Below, in pieces: positions 26,781 to 35,466 of a stretch of DNA of 64,000 nucleotides. Position numbers and translations under genes: made by a program. This DNA is from Syntrophobacter fumaroxidans MPOB. Lineage in GTDB: Bacteria > Desulfobacterota > Syntrophobacteria > Syntrophobacterales > Syntrophobacteraceae. Position 1 is the first letter of the stretch, and each line of letters opens with the position of its first letter. The stretch spans positions 3,770,001-3,834,000 of the forward strand of contig NC_008554.1 of assembly GCF_000014965.1 (NCBI RefSeq). The letters are read 5' to 3'. Under the pieces are notes generated by a model. The model was not told the origin of the DNA, made no database searches, and saw only the letters and a list, made by a program, of their open reading frames with translations.

Positions 26781-27822
26781 AGGCCATGTTCCTCTGCCGC
26801 GGCTCAAATCCGGCGGACCGTATGAGCCGCCGGATTTCCCCCACGGACAGTCGAAAGTGAACTCCGGCCGCGGCCACGACGTTCTCCTCGATCATCGTCG
26901 AGCCGAAATCGTTGGCGCCGAAAAAAAGGGACAGCTGCGCGATCTTGGGCCCCATGGTGACCCAGGATGCCTGCACGTTGTCAAAGTTGTCCAGGACCAG
27001 CCGGGAAACGGCCAGGAGTCGCAGATAGGCCGTCGCCGTAGCGGGCGGTCCGGGGATGTTGGTGTTCATCGGCTGAAAAGCCCATGGAATGAAGGCGGTG
27101 AATCCGCCTGTGCGATCCTGCAACTCCCGCAACGCAAACAGGTGTTCCAGGCGGTGGCGGGGTTCCTCCTCGTGGCCGAACATCATCGTGGCGGTGGTGC
27201 GAAGCCCCTGGTGGTGCGCCTCTTCCATGACGTCCAGCCATTCCCGCGCCGAGCACTTGTTCGGAGAAACGCTCCGGCGGATCGAATCCACCAGTATCTC
27301 GGCTCCCCCGCCGGGTATCGAATCGAGCCCCGCTTCCCTCAGGCGGCGGATGACCGTCCCGACGTCCGTCCGCTCGATCCGGCTGAAATGAACGATTTCG
27401 GGCGGGGAGAACGAATGAACGTGAATGGGGTAGCGATTCTTGATGAATCGCAGCGTTTCTTCGTACCAGGCCAATGGCAGATCGGGATGGTGCCCGCCCT
27501 GCATGAGGATCTGCGTGCCCCCGAGAGCCAGGGTTTCCTCGATCTTGGCCGCCAGCTCCCCGTGGGTGAGCAGGTAGCCTCCGTCCTGACCGGGAGCCCG
27601 GAAGAACGCGCAGAAGCGGCATCCGCACACGCATATGTTCGAATAGTTGATGTTCCGGTCGATAACGTAAGTCACCACGGGCGCGGGACACTTCTCCAGC
27701 CTGCGCGCGTGAGCCAGGCGCCCGAGGAGGTGAAAGTCCGCCTTCTCGTAGAGCTCCGCGGCGTCCTCGAAAAGAAGACGGCCTCCGGACTCCAGTAATT
27801 TGACGGTGCTGTCGATGGACAC
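26758..27822 (-). CDS. mqnC: Cyclic dehypoxanthinyl futalosine synthase MqnC
   Basis: A radical SAM enzyme that cyclises dehypoxanthinyl futalosine to form the naphthoate skeleton. 354 residues starting with GTG at 27822 after GGAGAGGG. The 4Fe-4S cluster Cys are C64, C68 and C71 in CVCGCRFC. Other matches are QGGHHPDLPLAWYE, GLDSIPGGGAEIL, TATMMFGHEEE and the C-terminal FGANDFGSTMIEENVV shared with MqnE and CofH. The gene sits between mqnE and the deaminase. Confidence 0.94.
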   Translation of the reverse strand: MSIDSTVKLLESGGRLLFEDAAELYEKADFHLLGRLAHARRLEKCPAPVVTYVIDRNINYSNICVCGCRFCAFFRAPGQDGGYLLTHGELAAKIEETLALGGTQILMQGGHHPDLPLAWYEETLRFIKNRYPIHVHSFSPPEIVHFSRIERTDVGTVIRRLREAGLDSIPGGGAEILVDSIRRSVSPNKCSAREWLDVMEEAHHQGLRTTATMMFGHEEEPRHRLEHLFALRELQDRTGGFTAFIPWAFQPMNTNIPGPPATATAYLRLLAVSRLVLDNFDNVQASWVTMGPKIAQLSLFFGANDFGSTMIEENVVAAAGVHFRLSVGEIRRLIRSAGFEPRQRNMAYERVESP

Positions 27823-27958
27823 GCGGACCCTCTCCGTTGCTCGTTTCAGCCGGTTGGCGGCTCGAGTCCCGATCCGACTCGAAATATGCCCCCGGCTCCC
27901 ACCGTCGTGACGCCGACGAACGCGCTGTTCAAAACGTTCTCAAGAAAACAAAACTTCC

Positions 27959-29080
27959 TCACACGGCTTCGTCCACCTGTGGGGCAAGCCTCTCAAAGAA
28001 GCTGTTCCTCTCCACCGGCTCGAAACCCGCTTCAGCAATGATCCTCTCGATTTCCGCCCGTGTGAGGGCCTGTTCCGATTCGGCCCCGGCCATGTGCCCG
28101 ATCTTTTCCTCGACGACCGTTCCGTCGAAATCGTCAGCGCCGAAATGCAGCGCCACCTGGGCCGTCTTGACGGTGAGCATGACCCAGTAGGCCTTGATGT
28201 GTGCGAAATTGTCGAGCATGAGGCGACTGACGGCGATGGTCTTCAAGTCTTCGACGCCGGTGGTCGCCTCCACTCCCTCGATCCCGGTATTCGCGGGCTG
28301 GAAGGGAAGGGGAATGAAGCACACGAAACCGGCGGTCTCATCCTGGAGCCGGCGCAGGGCCGCCAGGTGTTCGAGGCGCTCCCTTTCCGTTTCGATATGG
28401 CCGTATAACATGGTGGCGTTGGTTTTGATCCCCAGCTCATGGGCTTCCCGGTTGATTTCCAGCCAGCCCTGCCCGCTCAGCTTCTCAGGGCACAACAGGC
28501 CGCGGATTCGGGGACTGAAAACCTCGGCGCCCCCGCCGGGCAGCATGTCGAGCCCGGCGGACTTGAGCCGCATGAGCACTTCCCGGGTAGAGATGCCCTC
28601 GCGGGCCGCGAAATGGGCGATTTCCACCGCAGTGAATGCCTTGATCAATACTTCCGGGCGCAACTGCTTGATTCGACACAGGATCTCTTCATAGTAGCCG
28701 AACGGCAGTTCAGGGTGGCAACCGCCGACAATGTGGACCTCGGTGATCCTGTCGTCCCGGCGCGCGGCCACCTTGTCGACGACCTCGGAACTGGTCAGCT
28801 GAAAAGCCTGCGGTTCACCTTTCCTGCGGCTGAAGGCGCAGAAGCGGCACCCGTTGACGCACACGTTGGAGTAATTGATGTGCTGATTCACGACATAGTA
28901 TGCGGCCCGGCCGTGCATCCGCGTTCGGACCTGGTGCGCCAGCGCCCCGACGGAAACGACGTCGGGGCAGGCGAACAGCCGCTCTCCGTCTTCGATGCTC
29001 AGCCGCAGACCGGCGCGGACCTTCTCGTAAATATCGTCCAGTCCGATCTTCCGGACCCATTCCAAATCCAGCATTTCCAT
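27959..29080 (-). CDS. mqnE: Aminodeoxyfutalosine synthase MqnE
   Basis: A radical SAM enzyme joining the MqnA product with S-adenosylmethionine to give aminofutalosine. 373 residues, with the start directly at the tetR stop. The cluster Cys are C74, C78 and C81 in CVNGCRFC. GGCHPELPFGYYE, SAGLDMLPGGGAEVFS, TNATMLYGHIE and FGADDFDGTVVEEKIGH are diagnostic. It is clearly paralogous to the downstream MqnC. Confidence 0.94.
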   Translation of the reverse strand: MEMLDLEWVRKIGLDDIYEKVRAGLRLSIEDGERLFACPDVVSVGALAHQVRTRMHGRAAYYVVNQHINYSNVCVNGCRFCAFSRRKGEPQAFQLTSSEVVDKVAARRDDRITEVHIVGGCHPELPFGYYEEILCRIKQLRPEVLIKAFTAVEIAHFAAREGISTREVLMRLKSAGLDMLPGGGAEVFSPRIRGLLCPEKLSGQGWLEINREAHELGIKTNATMLYGHIETERERLEHLAALRRLQDETAGFVCFIPLPFQPANTGIEGVEATTGVEDLKTIAVSRLMLDNFAHIKAYWVMLTVKTAQVALHFGADDFDGTVVEEKIGHMAGAESEQALTRAEIERIIAEAGFEPVERNSFFERLAPQVDEAV

Positions 29081-29737
29081 CTACTCCCCGGGTATTCTCG
29101 ATCCCATGCCGTTTCTGAGCAGCCGGATGAATTCGTCCACGCGCTTGTCAACTTCCCCTTCGTCCGCCTGGTACAATCCCGCTCCGGCGTCCAGGAACGA
29201 GACGCAATAAGCCTGCAGAAACCGGTCCATGAGCGCATCCAGAAAGAACACGCTCATCTCGACGTTCAGGTCGGGCCGCAGCTCGCCACGGGCAATACCC
29301 GCTTCCACCAGCGGTCTCAGGTACTCTCCGGAAAACAGGTGGACCTGCTGGAGGAATTCGGCCCGGAGCGGGAAGTCCTCCTGGAAGATCATCTTGAGAT
29401 AGATGCGATAAACTCTGGGATGACGCCGTATGAACTGAATTCCGGCAAGGATGCTTCGCCTGATGCGCTCGAAGAAATCGGTTTCGGTCGTTTCCTGTTT
29501 CACCTGGCGCAGCGAACGCCTCACCAGGTCCACGGCGTGATCGAAAACGAAATGAAACAGGCCTTCTTTGCTGCCGAAGTATTGAAAGATGGAACCCTTG
29601 GCGATGCCGAGCTCCCGAACGATCCGATTGATGCTGGCCTGTCGGAACCCCTGGTCGGCAAACTCTTCGATGGCCGAATCCAGAATGCGGTCCTTCTTCC
29701 GGCTCTCAAGATTCTTGAACGTATCGCGAGGGTTCAT
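29081..29737 (-). CDS. TetR-family regulator of the menaquinone operon
   Basis: 218 residues from ATG 29737, following GGAAAGGG. The N-terminal helix-turn-helix is typical (ILDSAIEEFADQGFRQASIN, then GIAKGSIFQYFGSKEGLFHF). The C-terminal ligand domain (about 75-210) is all-helical and not assignable to a ligand class. It is the first gene of the mqn operon and lies 16 bases below a palindromic operator overlapping its own promoter. Autorepression and co-repression of mqnE-ubiX is the simplest reading. Confidence 0.9.
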   Translation of the reverse strand: MNPRDTFKNLESRKKDRILDSAIEEFADQGFRQASINRIVRELGIAKGSIFQYFGSKEGLFHFVFDHAVDLVRRSLRQVKQETTETDFFERIRRSILAGIQFIRRHPRVYRIYLKMIFQEDFPLRAEFLQQVHLFSGEYLRPLVEAGIARGELRPDLNVEMSVFFLDALMDRFLQAYCVSFLDAGAGLYQADEGEVDKRVDEFIRLLRNGMGSRIPGE

Positions 29738-29753
29738 GCCCACCCTTTCCAGG

Positions 29754-29775
29754 ATAATGACCAGGTGGTCATTAT
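29754..29775. promoter_or_regulatory. Palindromic operator, probable TetR binding site
   Basis: ATAATGACCA (29754-29763) and TGGTCATTAT (29766-29775) are perfect reverse complements around GG. On the minus strand the site overlaps the -10 box and the predicted start of transcription, a classic repressor position. Confidence 0.8.
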
Positions 29776-29799
29776 AGGGTGGGCGGGCGGTCGGGTCAA
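29771..29799 (-). promoter_or_regulatory. Sigma-70 promoter of the tetR-mqn operon
   Basis: TTGACC (rc of 29794-29799), 17-base spacer, TATAAT (rc of 29771-29776). It is 11 of 12 matches to consensus. The start is expected near 29764, a leader of about 27 bases. Confidence 0.8.
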
Positions 29800-29817
29800 G
29801 AGCTTATGCGAAAAGCC

Positions 29818-29844
29818 GGGCGACGCATCGAGGATTCGTCGCCC
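29818..29844 (-). terminator. Hairpin after the thioesterase gene
   Basis: GGGCGACG (29818-29825) and CGTCGCCC (29837-29844) form an 8-bp stem. It lies between the thioesterase stop and the mqn promoter and may insulate them. There is no U-tract. Confidence 0.3.
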
Positions 29845-29956
29845 CGGGCGGGCACCATCGCGGATTCTTGCCCCGGAGGGGCAGGAGAAGCCGCTCTCGC
29901 GGATCGGACCTGCGCGTCCGGCACAAGGGCGGCAAAATCGGCGACAGGCGCCGGTC

Positions 29957-30433
29957 TCAAGCCCCGATGAATGTGATCCCCCTGATCCTGGTGTCCCTGG
30001 CCATCTTGAAAAGAGACGCAAACTCCATCACCACTCGATCCTGCTCATCATAGACGGTTGCCCGGCCTTTGAGTAGTCGGCCTTCGCGCTCGATCACCTC
30101 CGCTCTCGCCGTGACAATTCCCCGTTTGACCGGCAGGAGGAACTTCGTTTCCATGGTGATGGTCGCAAAATGGGATAGTTCGGGAACCAGGCTCTTGATG
30201 GCCATGACCACCGCCGTGTCGGCCAGGCTCACCAGGGCGCCGCCGTGCATCAGCCCCCCGCCCTGGGCGTATTCGATGAAGAAAGGCATCCTCAAGACCG
30301 CACGGCCGTCGGAAGCTTCCGCGATCTCGATATTCAGCAGGCGCTCAAAAGGCGCACAGCTGATCCAGGCACCCATTTCGAAGCGGTGCGGCCCCATCGA
30401 TGGAGAAACGTTCGTTTTGGTTTTGTCCGGCAT
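29957..30433 (-). CDS. Hotdog-fold acyl-CoA thioesterase (PaaI type)
   Basis: A 158-residue single-domain thioesterase. The family core AQGGGLMHGGALVSLADTAV carries the expected active-site region, followed by TITMETKFLLPVKRG and a beta-rich C-terminus. Such enzymes hydrolyse aryl- or short acyl-CoA thioesters in the cytoplasm. The substrate is unknown; with the mqn operon nearby a naphthoyl-CoA role is possible, but the futalosine route has no CoA ester, so I do not favour it. AGGAG precedes the start. Confidence 0.82.
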   Translation of the reverse strand: MPDKTKTNVSPSMGPHRFEMGAWISCAPFERLLNIEIAEASDGRAVLRMPFFIEYAQGGGLMHGGALVSLADTAVVMAIKSLVPELSHFATITMETKFLLPVKRGIVTARAEVIEREGRLLKGRATVYDEQDRVVMEFASLFKMARDTRIRGITFIGA

Positions 30434-30785
30434 GGGCTGCTAGAGTCTCCTTTCCTCTCCGGGTATGAATTGGATCGCAAAGATATCCTACACCCGAAAG
30501 GGGCCTTCGGGACAGATCTTGTGGAATTCCGCTCGAGCCGCCGCAGCAACGGTGGTTGCATGGGCATGAGCCGTGCTTCTTGCCAAAGGGCGGCATCGGC
30601 CCTTCGAGGATGTCGGGGTTTGGGAGTGCGCTCCATGGGGGTTGAGGGCGGCGGCGCCGCGCTTTTTAAGATGACGCAAAAAATGTTTTGGAGTAATTAT
30701 TCCCGTGATCATCAGGACGGAGGCGAATGGATGATTTGACGACCGAAGCGTTGCACGGTCACGGACCACTCCGGAGGAGGAAAAG
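30434..30785. other. Intergenic region with a small hairpin and T-run
   Basis: I see no gene. At 30648-30667 a GCGGC/GCCGC stem is followed by GCTTTTT on the plus strand, though no plus-strand gene lies upstream; it may be a leader attenuator for the next gene. A weak promoter (ATGACG, 17 bases, TAATTA) follows near 30672-30700. Confidence 0.35.
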
Positions 30786-31169
30786 ATGGGCGGAAAGCGG
30801 GGAGTGTATTTGATTGCGGGTTCGATGGCGTTGATTCTTCTTTTGGCGGCGGGAGCCATGGCCGCGATGACTCTGCCGGATCAGCTGAAGGATGTGCCTC
30901 TTTATCCCGGTTCGAAAATCGAGCAGGTTATGGACATGCAGGGCCACAGCATGGCTACTCTGAAGGTCCAGGCCGATCGGGACGCCGTTTTCGAATTTTT
31001 TAAGAAAAATGTGGCCGCCGGCGGTTGGAAGATCGTGTTCCAGATGCAGCAGGAAGATGCCGCGGTCATTCATTTCCAGAAGGACAAACTGATGCTCCAG
31101 GTGACCATACAGGGCAAAGAGGATGACGGTTCGGTCACCTATACGATGGTCACGGGAGGCACCTCGTAG
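30786..31169 (+). CDS. Small exported or membrane-anchored protein
   Basis: 127 residues with a strong ribosome site (CGGAGGAGG). An N-terminal hydrophobic segment (LIAGSMALILLLAAGAMAAM) is a signal peptide or anchor. The rest is a compact alpha/beta domain (DVPLYPGSKIEQVMDMQGHS; AVFEFFKKNVAAGGWKI; MLQVTIQGKEDDGS). The pattern 'low-complexity start, FYKKN..GW' recalls small periplasmic proteins seen in deltaproteobacteria, but I cannot name the family. Confidence 0.7.
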   Translation: MGGKRGVYLIAGSMALILLLAAGAMAAMTLPDQLKDVPLYPGSKIEQVMDMQGHSMATLKVQADRDAVFEFFKKNVAAGGWKIVFQMQQEDAAVIHFQKDKLMLQVTIQGKEDDGSVTYTMVTGGTS

Positions 31170-31396
31170 GCCGTCGGCGGCGTGCGGGGTCGTTGCCGCG
31201 CGACGCAAGGTGTTCGGTAACAAAACGGCGGGTGAAAACACTGGCGCACGATAACGGCCGGGTTGCCGGGAATGCCGGAGAAAGGATGCGGCATCGAGCG
31301 CCGATCGTTCACCGCCCATTTTCCCTTGCGATCCGGGCGGCTTCGCAGCTTCGCGGGTCCCGGCAGCCGGTACCCGGGAACATGGATTGGAGGCAC

Positions 31397-31555
31397 ATGA
31401 AACTCATTGCGGCACTTTTGTTCGCGGTTCTCATGTTGACGGCTTGTGCATCGACTGACGGCGGCCAATCGTCCGGCGGCGGGAATTCATCGAGCCCCCA
31501 GGCGACGTACGGGGGCAATGTTCGGGTGAGAGGCAGTTCGAGCAGCGGAATGTGA
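31397..31555 (+). CDS. Short lipoprotein, 52 residues
   Basis: The start is the ATG at 31397 after TTGGAGG. The signal peptide ends in a lipobox LTAC, placing the lipidated Cys at residue 17. The mature part is a Ser/Gly-rich 36 residues (STDGGQSSGGGNSSS). There is no domain. It is similar in style to entericidin-like or spacer lipoproteins. The clear ribosome site and lipobox make it a credible gene. Confidence 0.65.
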   Translation: MKLIAALLFAVLMLTACASTDGGQSSGGGNSSSPQATYGGNVRVRGSSSSGM

Positions 31556-31816
31556 GGCATGATCGAGCCCGCTTGCCGGGCCTTCCGGAAAATGCGCGCC
31601 GCATGCCCCGGGAACCTTACCTGAATAACGGGAATGGAGCTGATGTGCCATACCGGTCGGCCCTAAAGCGCGGCGTTGCGGAATGCGGCGCTTATTTGGC
31701 CGGCAGGACCGGCATGGTCTCGGGGGAAGGCCGCCGTTCCGACCGAATCCGTCGGCCGGGTTCGGCCGGTCGGGCTCCGCGAAACGAAAAACGGACAAGA
31801 TGGAGAGGACCTGCAG

Positions 31817-32404
31817 ATGGGCGACATCGAACTGCCTGATCCCGATGAGCTGAGGGATCTCAAGGAGAAAACCTTCACCAGGAGAGTCGCGCTGGTAACC
31901 GCGCTGTTTGCGGTGATGCTCGCGATCACGGCCCTGGGCGGGAACAACGCCATGAAGGCGATGATGTTGGCGCAGCAGCAGGCGTCGAATCAGTGGGCAT
32001 TCTACCAGGCGAAGGTGATTCGGGAGCACCTGTATCGGAACGAGACGTTTCGTCTCCAGCTGGAACTTCTGTCCGATAAGGCTTCGATGAAGCCGGAAGT
32101 GAGGAAAGAGCTGGAAGCGGCGATATCCAGGGTGAAGGAGGAAGAGCAACGATACGGCAGGGAGAAGAAGGAGATCGAACAGGAGGCCAAGGCGCTCGAA
32201 CGGGAGCGCGACATGAACATGGCAAAGGATCCTTACTTTGACTATGCCGAGGTCCTGTTGCAGATCGCATTGGTCATGGCGTCCATTTCCATCCTTTCAA
32301 GCTCCAGGATGGTTTTTTTCTTTGCCCTCGGAGCCGCAATCTGCGGCACGATCCTGTGCGTCAATGGTTATCTGCTGCTTTTCAGCCTGCCCTTTCTGAG
32401 CTAG
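31817..32404 (+). CDS. DUF4337-type membrane protein
   Basis: 195 residues from ATG 31817, with GGAGAGG upstream. TM1 (VALVTALFAVMLAITALGG) is near residues 24-42. A long charged coiled coil (about 75-145) follows. Two TM helices close the protein (EVLLQIALVMASISIL; FFFALGAAICGTILCVNGYL). The layout matches the DUF4337 family, of unknown function. Confidence 0.78.
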   Translation: MGDIELPDPDELRDLKEKTFTRRVALVTALFAVMLAITALGGNNAMKAMMLAQQQASNQWAFYQAKVIREHLYRNETFRLQLELLSDKASMKPEVRKELEAAISRVKEEEQRYGREKKEIEQEAKALERERDMNMAKDPYFDYAEVLLQIALVMASISILSSSRMVFFFALGAAICGTILCVNGYLLLFSLPFLS

Positions 32405-32449
32405 GCGTTCGCTCCTGAGGGTGTGCGGCGGCGGAATGGCATCGAGATC

Positions 32450-33244
32450 ATGAAGGTTTCCGCAAAGGGCATATCGCTGGGAAAGCGGCTGCGCCGATGC
32501 CCGTCGTTCCGGTGTGTCGGGGTCGAGCCCAACTGGGAGGACTATCCGGTGGAGCTGCGTCGGGCCATCGAGGGGGCCCCCGCGGTGTTCTATCCCAGTC
32601 CGTTGTACGAGACGGTTTTCCGTGCGGTGGGCAAGGAGGTTTTCCCGGGAAACTACTATCGCTTTCTGGGAAACAAGATCAACCAGACGAACCTCTTCCG
32701 GCTGCTCGGTATTTCCCATCCCCGCACCGGTATCTATTACGGTCGCCGAAGAGCGGAGCGCATCGAGAGCGAATTCGGCTACCCGTTCATCGCCAAGACT
32801 CCGGTCGGGTCCTCGATGGGCACCGGGGTATTCCTGGTCCGGAACGGGGAAGAGCTGCAAAGATACCTCGAGCGACATCTGCCCGCCTACATCCAGGAGT
32901 ATCTCCCCATCGATCGCGACATCAGGGCGGTCCTCATCGCCGGGACGGTGGTGCACTCCTATTGGCGGATGCGGCGGGAGGGCGATTTTCGCAACAATGT
33001 GTCCCTGGGCGGCACCATTTCCCATAAGGACATACCGGCGGAGGCGCTGGAATTTGCGCGGGAGGTGGTGCGGCGGTGCGGTTTCGGGGAGGCCGGGCTG
33101 GACATCTGTTGTGCGGGCGGTCGTTACTACGTGCTCGAGGCGAACATGGTCTACGGCCTGCAGGGGTTTCGCGAGAAGGGATTGGACATCTACGAGATAT
33201 TGGCCGATCTGGATCGGCAGGGTATCCTGGCCCCAGGTTGCTAG
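32450..33244 (+). CDS. ATP-grasp protein of RimK type
   Basis: 264 residues from ATG 32450; a GTG at 32423 is an alternative. The ATP-grasp region includes FIAKTPVGSSMGTGVFLV, IQEYLPIDRDIRAVLIAG and a metal site in GLDICCAGGRYYVLEANMVYG. This resembles RimK-like ATP-dependent ligases that add an amino acid to a carboxylate. Target unknown. It ends tail-to-tail with recN, sharing the four bases CTAG. Confidence 0.78.
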   Translation: MKVSAKGISLGKRLRRCPSFRCVGVEPNWEDYPVELRRAIEGAPAVFYPSPLYETVFRAVGKEVFPGNYYRFLGNKINQTNLFRLLGISHPRTGIYYGRRRAERIESEFGYPFIAKTPVGSSMGTGVFLVRNGEELQRYLERHLPAYIQEYLPIDRDIRAVLIAGTVVHSYWRMRREGDFRNNVSLGGTISHKDIPAEALEFAREVVRRCGFGEAGLDICCAGGRYYVLEANMVYGLQGFREKGLDIYEILADLDRQGILAPGC

Positions 33245-34923
33245 CCCCGGGCCTTCTGCAGGATCTCCAGGGCATGCGCACGGGTCTTCTCGGAAATGCG
33301 GATGCCGCCGAGCATCCGCGCCAGCTCTTCGATCCGGTCATCGCGATCCAGCCGCACGATTTCGGTGGCGGTTTCCCCGCCGGTCACGCGCTTGGCCACC
33401 CGGTAGTGATGCTCGCCGTAGCAGGCGATCTGGGGAAGGTGCGTGATACAGATCACCTGGTGGCTCCCGGCGAGTTTCTTCAACTGAAGGCCGACAAGTT
33501 CGGCGGTGCGCCCTCCGATCCCCGCGTCCACTTCGTCGAAAACAAGGGTCTCGCCTTCGTCGTTACGGCTCAAAAGGCTTTTGAGCGCCAGCAGGATACG
33601 CGACAGCTCGCCCCCCGAAGCGACCTTGGCGAGCGGTTTCATTTCTTCGCCGGGGTTTGCCGAGAGAAGAAACTCCACCCGGTCGATGCCGTTTTCGGCG
33701 AAAGCCGGTCCTGCCTCGCCCTTCTGGGGGCGTTCGAACTCCACGCCGAAACGGGCCTTCGGCATGTCGAGCTCGGCCAGGGTCCTTTCGACCTCGCGCG
33801 AAAGCCGGTCCGCGACGGCGCGTCGTTCGGCGGAAAGCGTTTCCGCCAGGTCAAGGTATGCCTGGCGGAGCCGTTCGAGGTCCCTGCTCATCTCCTCTTC
33901 CCGCAAATCGGCATCCTCGCCATGGGCAAGCGCTCGCCCAAGCTCTTCAAATCGCTCGATCATGGCCGCCACGGTGCCGCCGTATTTCTTCCCGAGCCGT
34001 TGCAGAAGGGCCAGTCGATCCTCGACGGCGGTGAGCCGTTGAGGATCGAAGGAAATCCCGCCCATGTACCGGTGCAGGGCGCGGGCCGTCTCGGCAAGCT
34101 GGATTCTTCCCTGCTCCAGTTCCTCGAGAAGCCCCGATTGTGCAGGGTCGATGCGTACGAGCACGCCGACGTTCTTCTCGACTTCGGCCAATCGTTCGAG
34201 GATGGCGCCCTTTCCTTCGTACATGATCTGGTAGGCGGATTGAGCGGCTTCCAAAAGTGTGGCCGCATGCCGCAGTATGTTCCGCTCCTGCTCGAGCTCC
34301 GCGTCCTCACCGGGGCGCAGACTCGCCGCTTTCAGTTCTTCGAATTGAAAGGTCATGAAATCGAGTTGAGCGGCACGGTCCTGCTTGTGCCGCCTGAGCT
34401 GCTTCAGTGCTTCGTCGGTCCTTGACCATTCCGAGTAGGCGCACGCCACTTCCCGGCAGCGGGAGTCCAGGGCGCCGAAACTGTCCAGGAGCCCGAGGTG
34501 GATTTCAGGGTTCAGCAGCAGTTGGTGTTCGTGCTGGCCGGAGATGGAGATCAAACCTTCGGCGAGGATCTGCAGCTGCTGGAGACTGACGGTGCAGTCG
34601 TTGACGAAGATGCGGTTTCGACCGTTGCGGTTGATGCTCCGCCGGATGAGGATTTCGCCGCTCTCATCCAGGCCCAGCTCTCGCATCCGATCGATGAATC
34701 TTGGTCGGTTCGATACCGAGAAGACCGCCTCCACCAAGGCTTCGCCGGTTCCGCTGCGGATCATTTCCTGGGATGCGCGGCTGCCCAGAAGCAAATTGAC
34801 GGCACCGATGAGGATCGATTTTCCCGCGCCGGTCTCACCGGTGAGCACGTTCAATCCGTCTTCGAAAGAGACTTCGAGGTCCTTGATGATCGCGAAATTG
34901 CTTACGACCAGATCTCTGAGCAC
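33241..34923 (-). CDS. recN: DNA repair protein RecN
   Basis: An SMC-like ATPase for double-strand break repair. About 560 residues starting with GTG at 34923, with AAGGAT upstream. Walker A is LTGETGAGKSILIGA, and the coiled-coil arms span about 155-345. The signature LASGGELSRILLALKSLL and Walker B LVFDEVDAGIGG are intact, followed by QVICITHLPQIACYG. I see no clear LexA-type box upstream. Confidence 0.94.
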   Translation of the reverse strand: MLRDLVVSNFAIIKDLEVSFEDGLNVLTGETGAGKSILIGAVNLLLGSRASQEMIRSGTGEALVEAVFSVSNRPRFIDRMRELGLDESGEILIRRSINRNGRNRIFVNDCTVSLQQLQILAEGLISISGQHEHQLLLNPEIHLGLLDSFGALDSRCREVACAYSEWSRTDEALKQLRRHKQDRAAQLDFMTFQFEELKAASLRPGEDAELEQERNILRHAATLLEAAQSAYQIMYEGKGAILERLAEVEKNVGVLVRIDPAQSGLLEELEQGRIQLAETARALHRYMGGISFDPQRLTAVEDRLALLQRLGKKYGGTVAAMIERFEELGRALAHGEDADLREEEMSRDLERLRQAYLDLAETLSAERRAVADRLSREVERTLAELDMPKARFGVEFERPQKGEAGPAFAENGIDRVEFLLSANPGEEMKPLAKVASGGELSRILLALKSLLSRNDEGETLVFDEVDAGIGGRTAELVGLQLKKLAGSHQVICITHLPQIACYGEHHYRVAKRVTGGETATEIVRLDRDDRIEELARMLGGIRISEKTRAHALEILQKARG

Positions 34924-35466
34924 CTGGATATCCTTTTGTGAGTGCCGTGCGCGGGGTGCGCGCAATGAAGGGAAAGGGCACCCCGGTTCATGGCGGAGCA
35001 GGCAAGGCCCGTGCCTTCCCTCGGTCCGGAATATGACCTGCGCGCAAGCCCAGCAGATTTGATATCATGATTTCCCGGCATCGTAAGATAAAATTTTCGT
35101 GAAATCGGATGTCTCTCATGGACACGGACCTTCTTTAGGCGTAGAGAAGGTTCCTGTCGATGTGCGGCTGTCGGCGGGAGCCATGGATCGCCGCGACACG
35201 TTGCAGCGCAACAAAAGATGTTGGATTCCGCCACTATTTTTGTTAACTTGACTCTCTTTGTTTTCGACTGCGGCACGCATCCGAATCGAGCGATTCCGTG
35301 CACGGGATGGGAGAAGCCCAAGCCACCGCGGGGGATGAACCCCGCCCCTGTCCAACGGGTTGGTCAGCCCCTGGCAGGGGTCGGCCGTGCGCCGGTCCGA
35401 ATCGGGGTTCCGAGCCGTGGAATCGCTCAGCCCGGGATGCACTCAGGTGGAGGAAGGTCGCGAACC
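34924..35466. other. Divergent recN-plsB intergenic region with stem-loop leader
   Basis: No gene is evident. Near the plsB end lie three successive short stem-loops: GCGGGG/CCCCGC (35328-35345), CCAA/TTGG (35352-35363) and CCCCT/AGGGG (35368-35380). They would sit in the plsB leader. They match no riboswitch I know. Confidence 0.45.
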
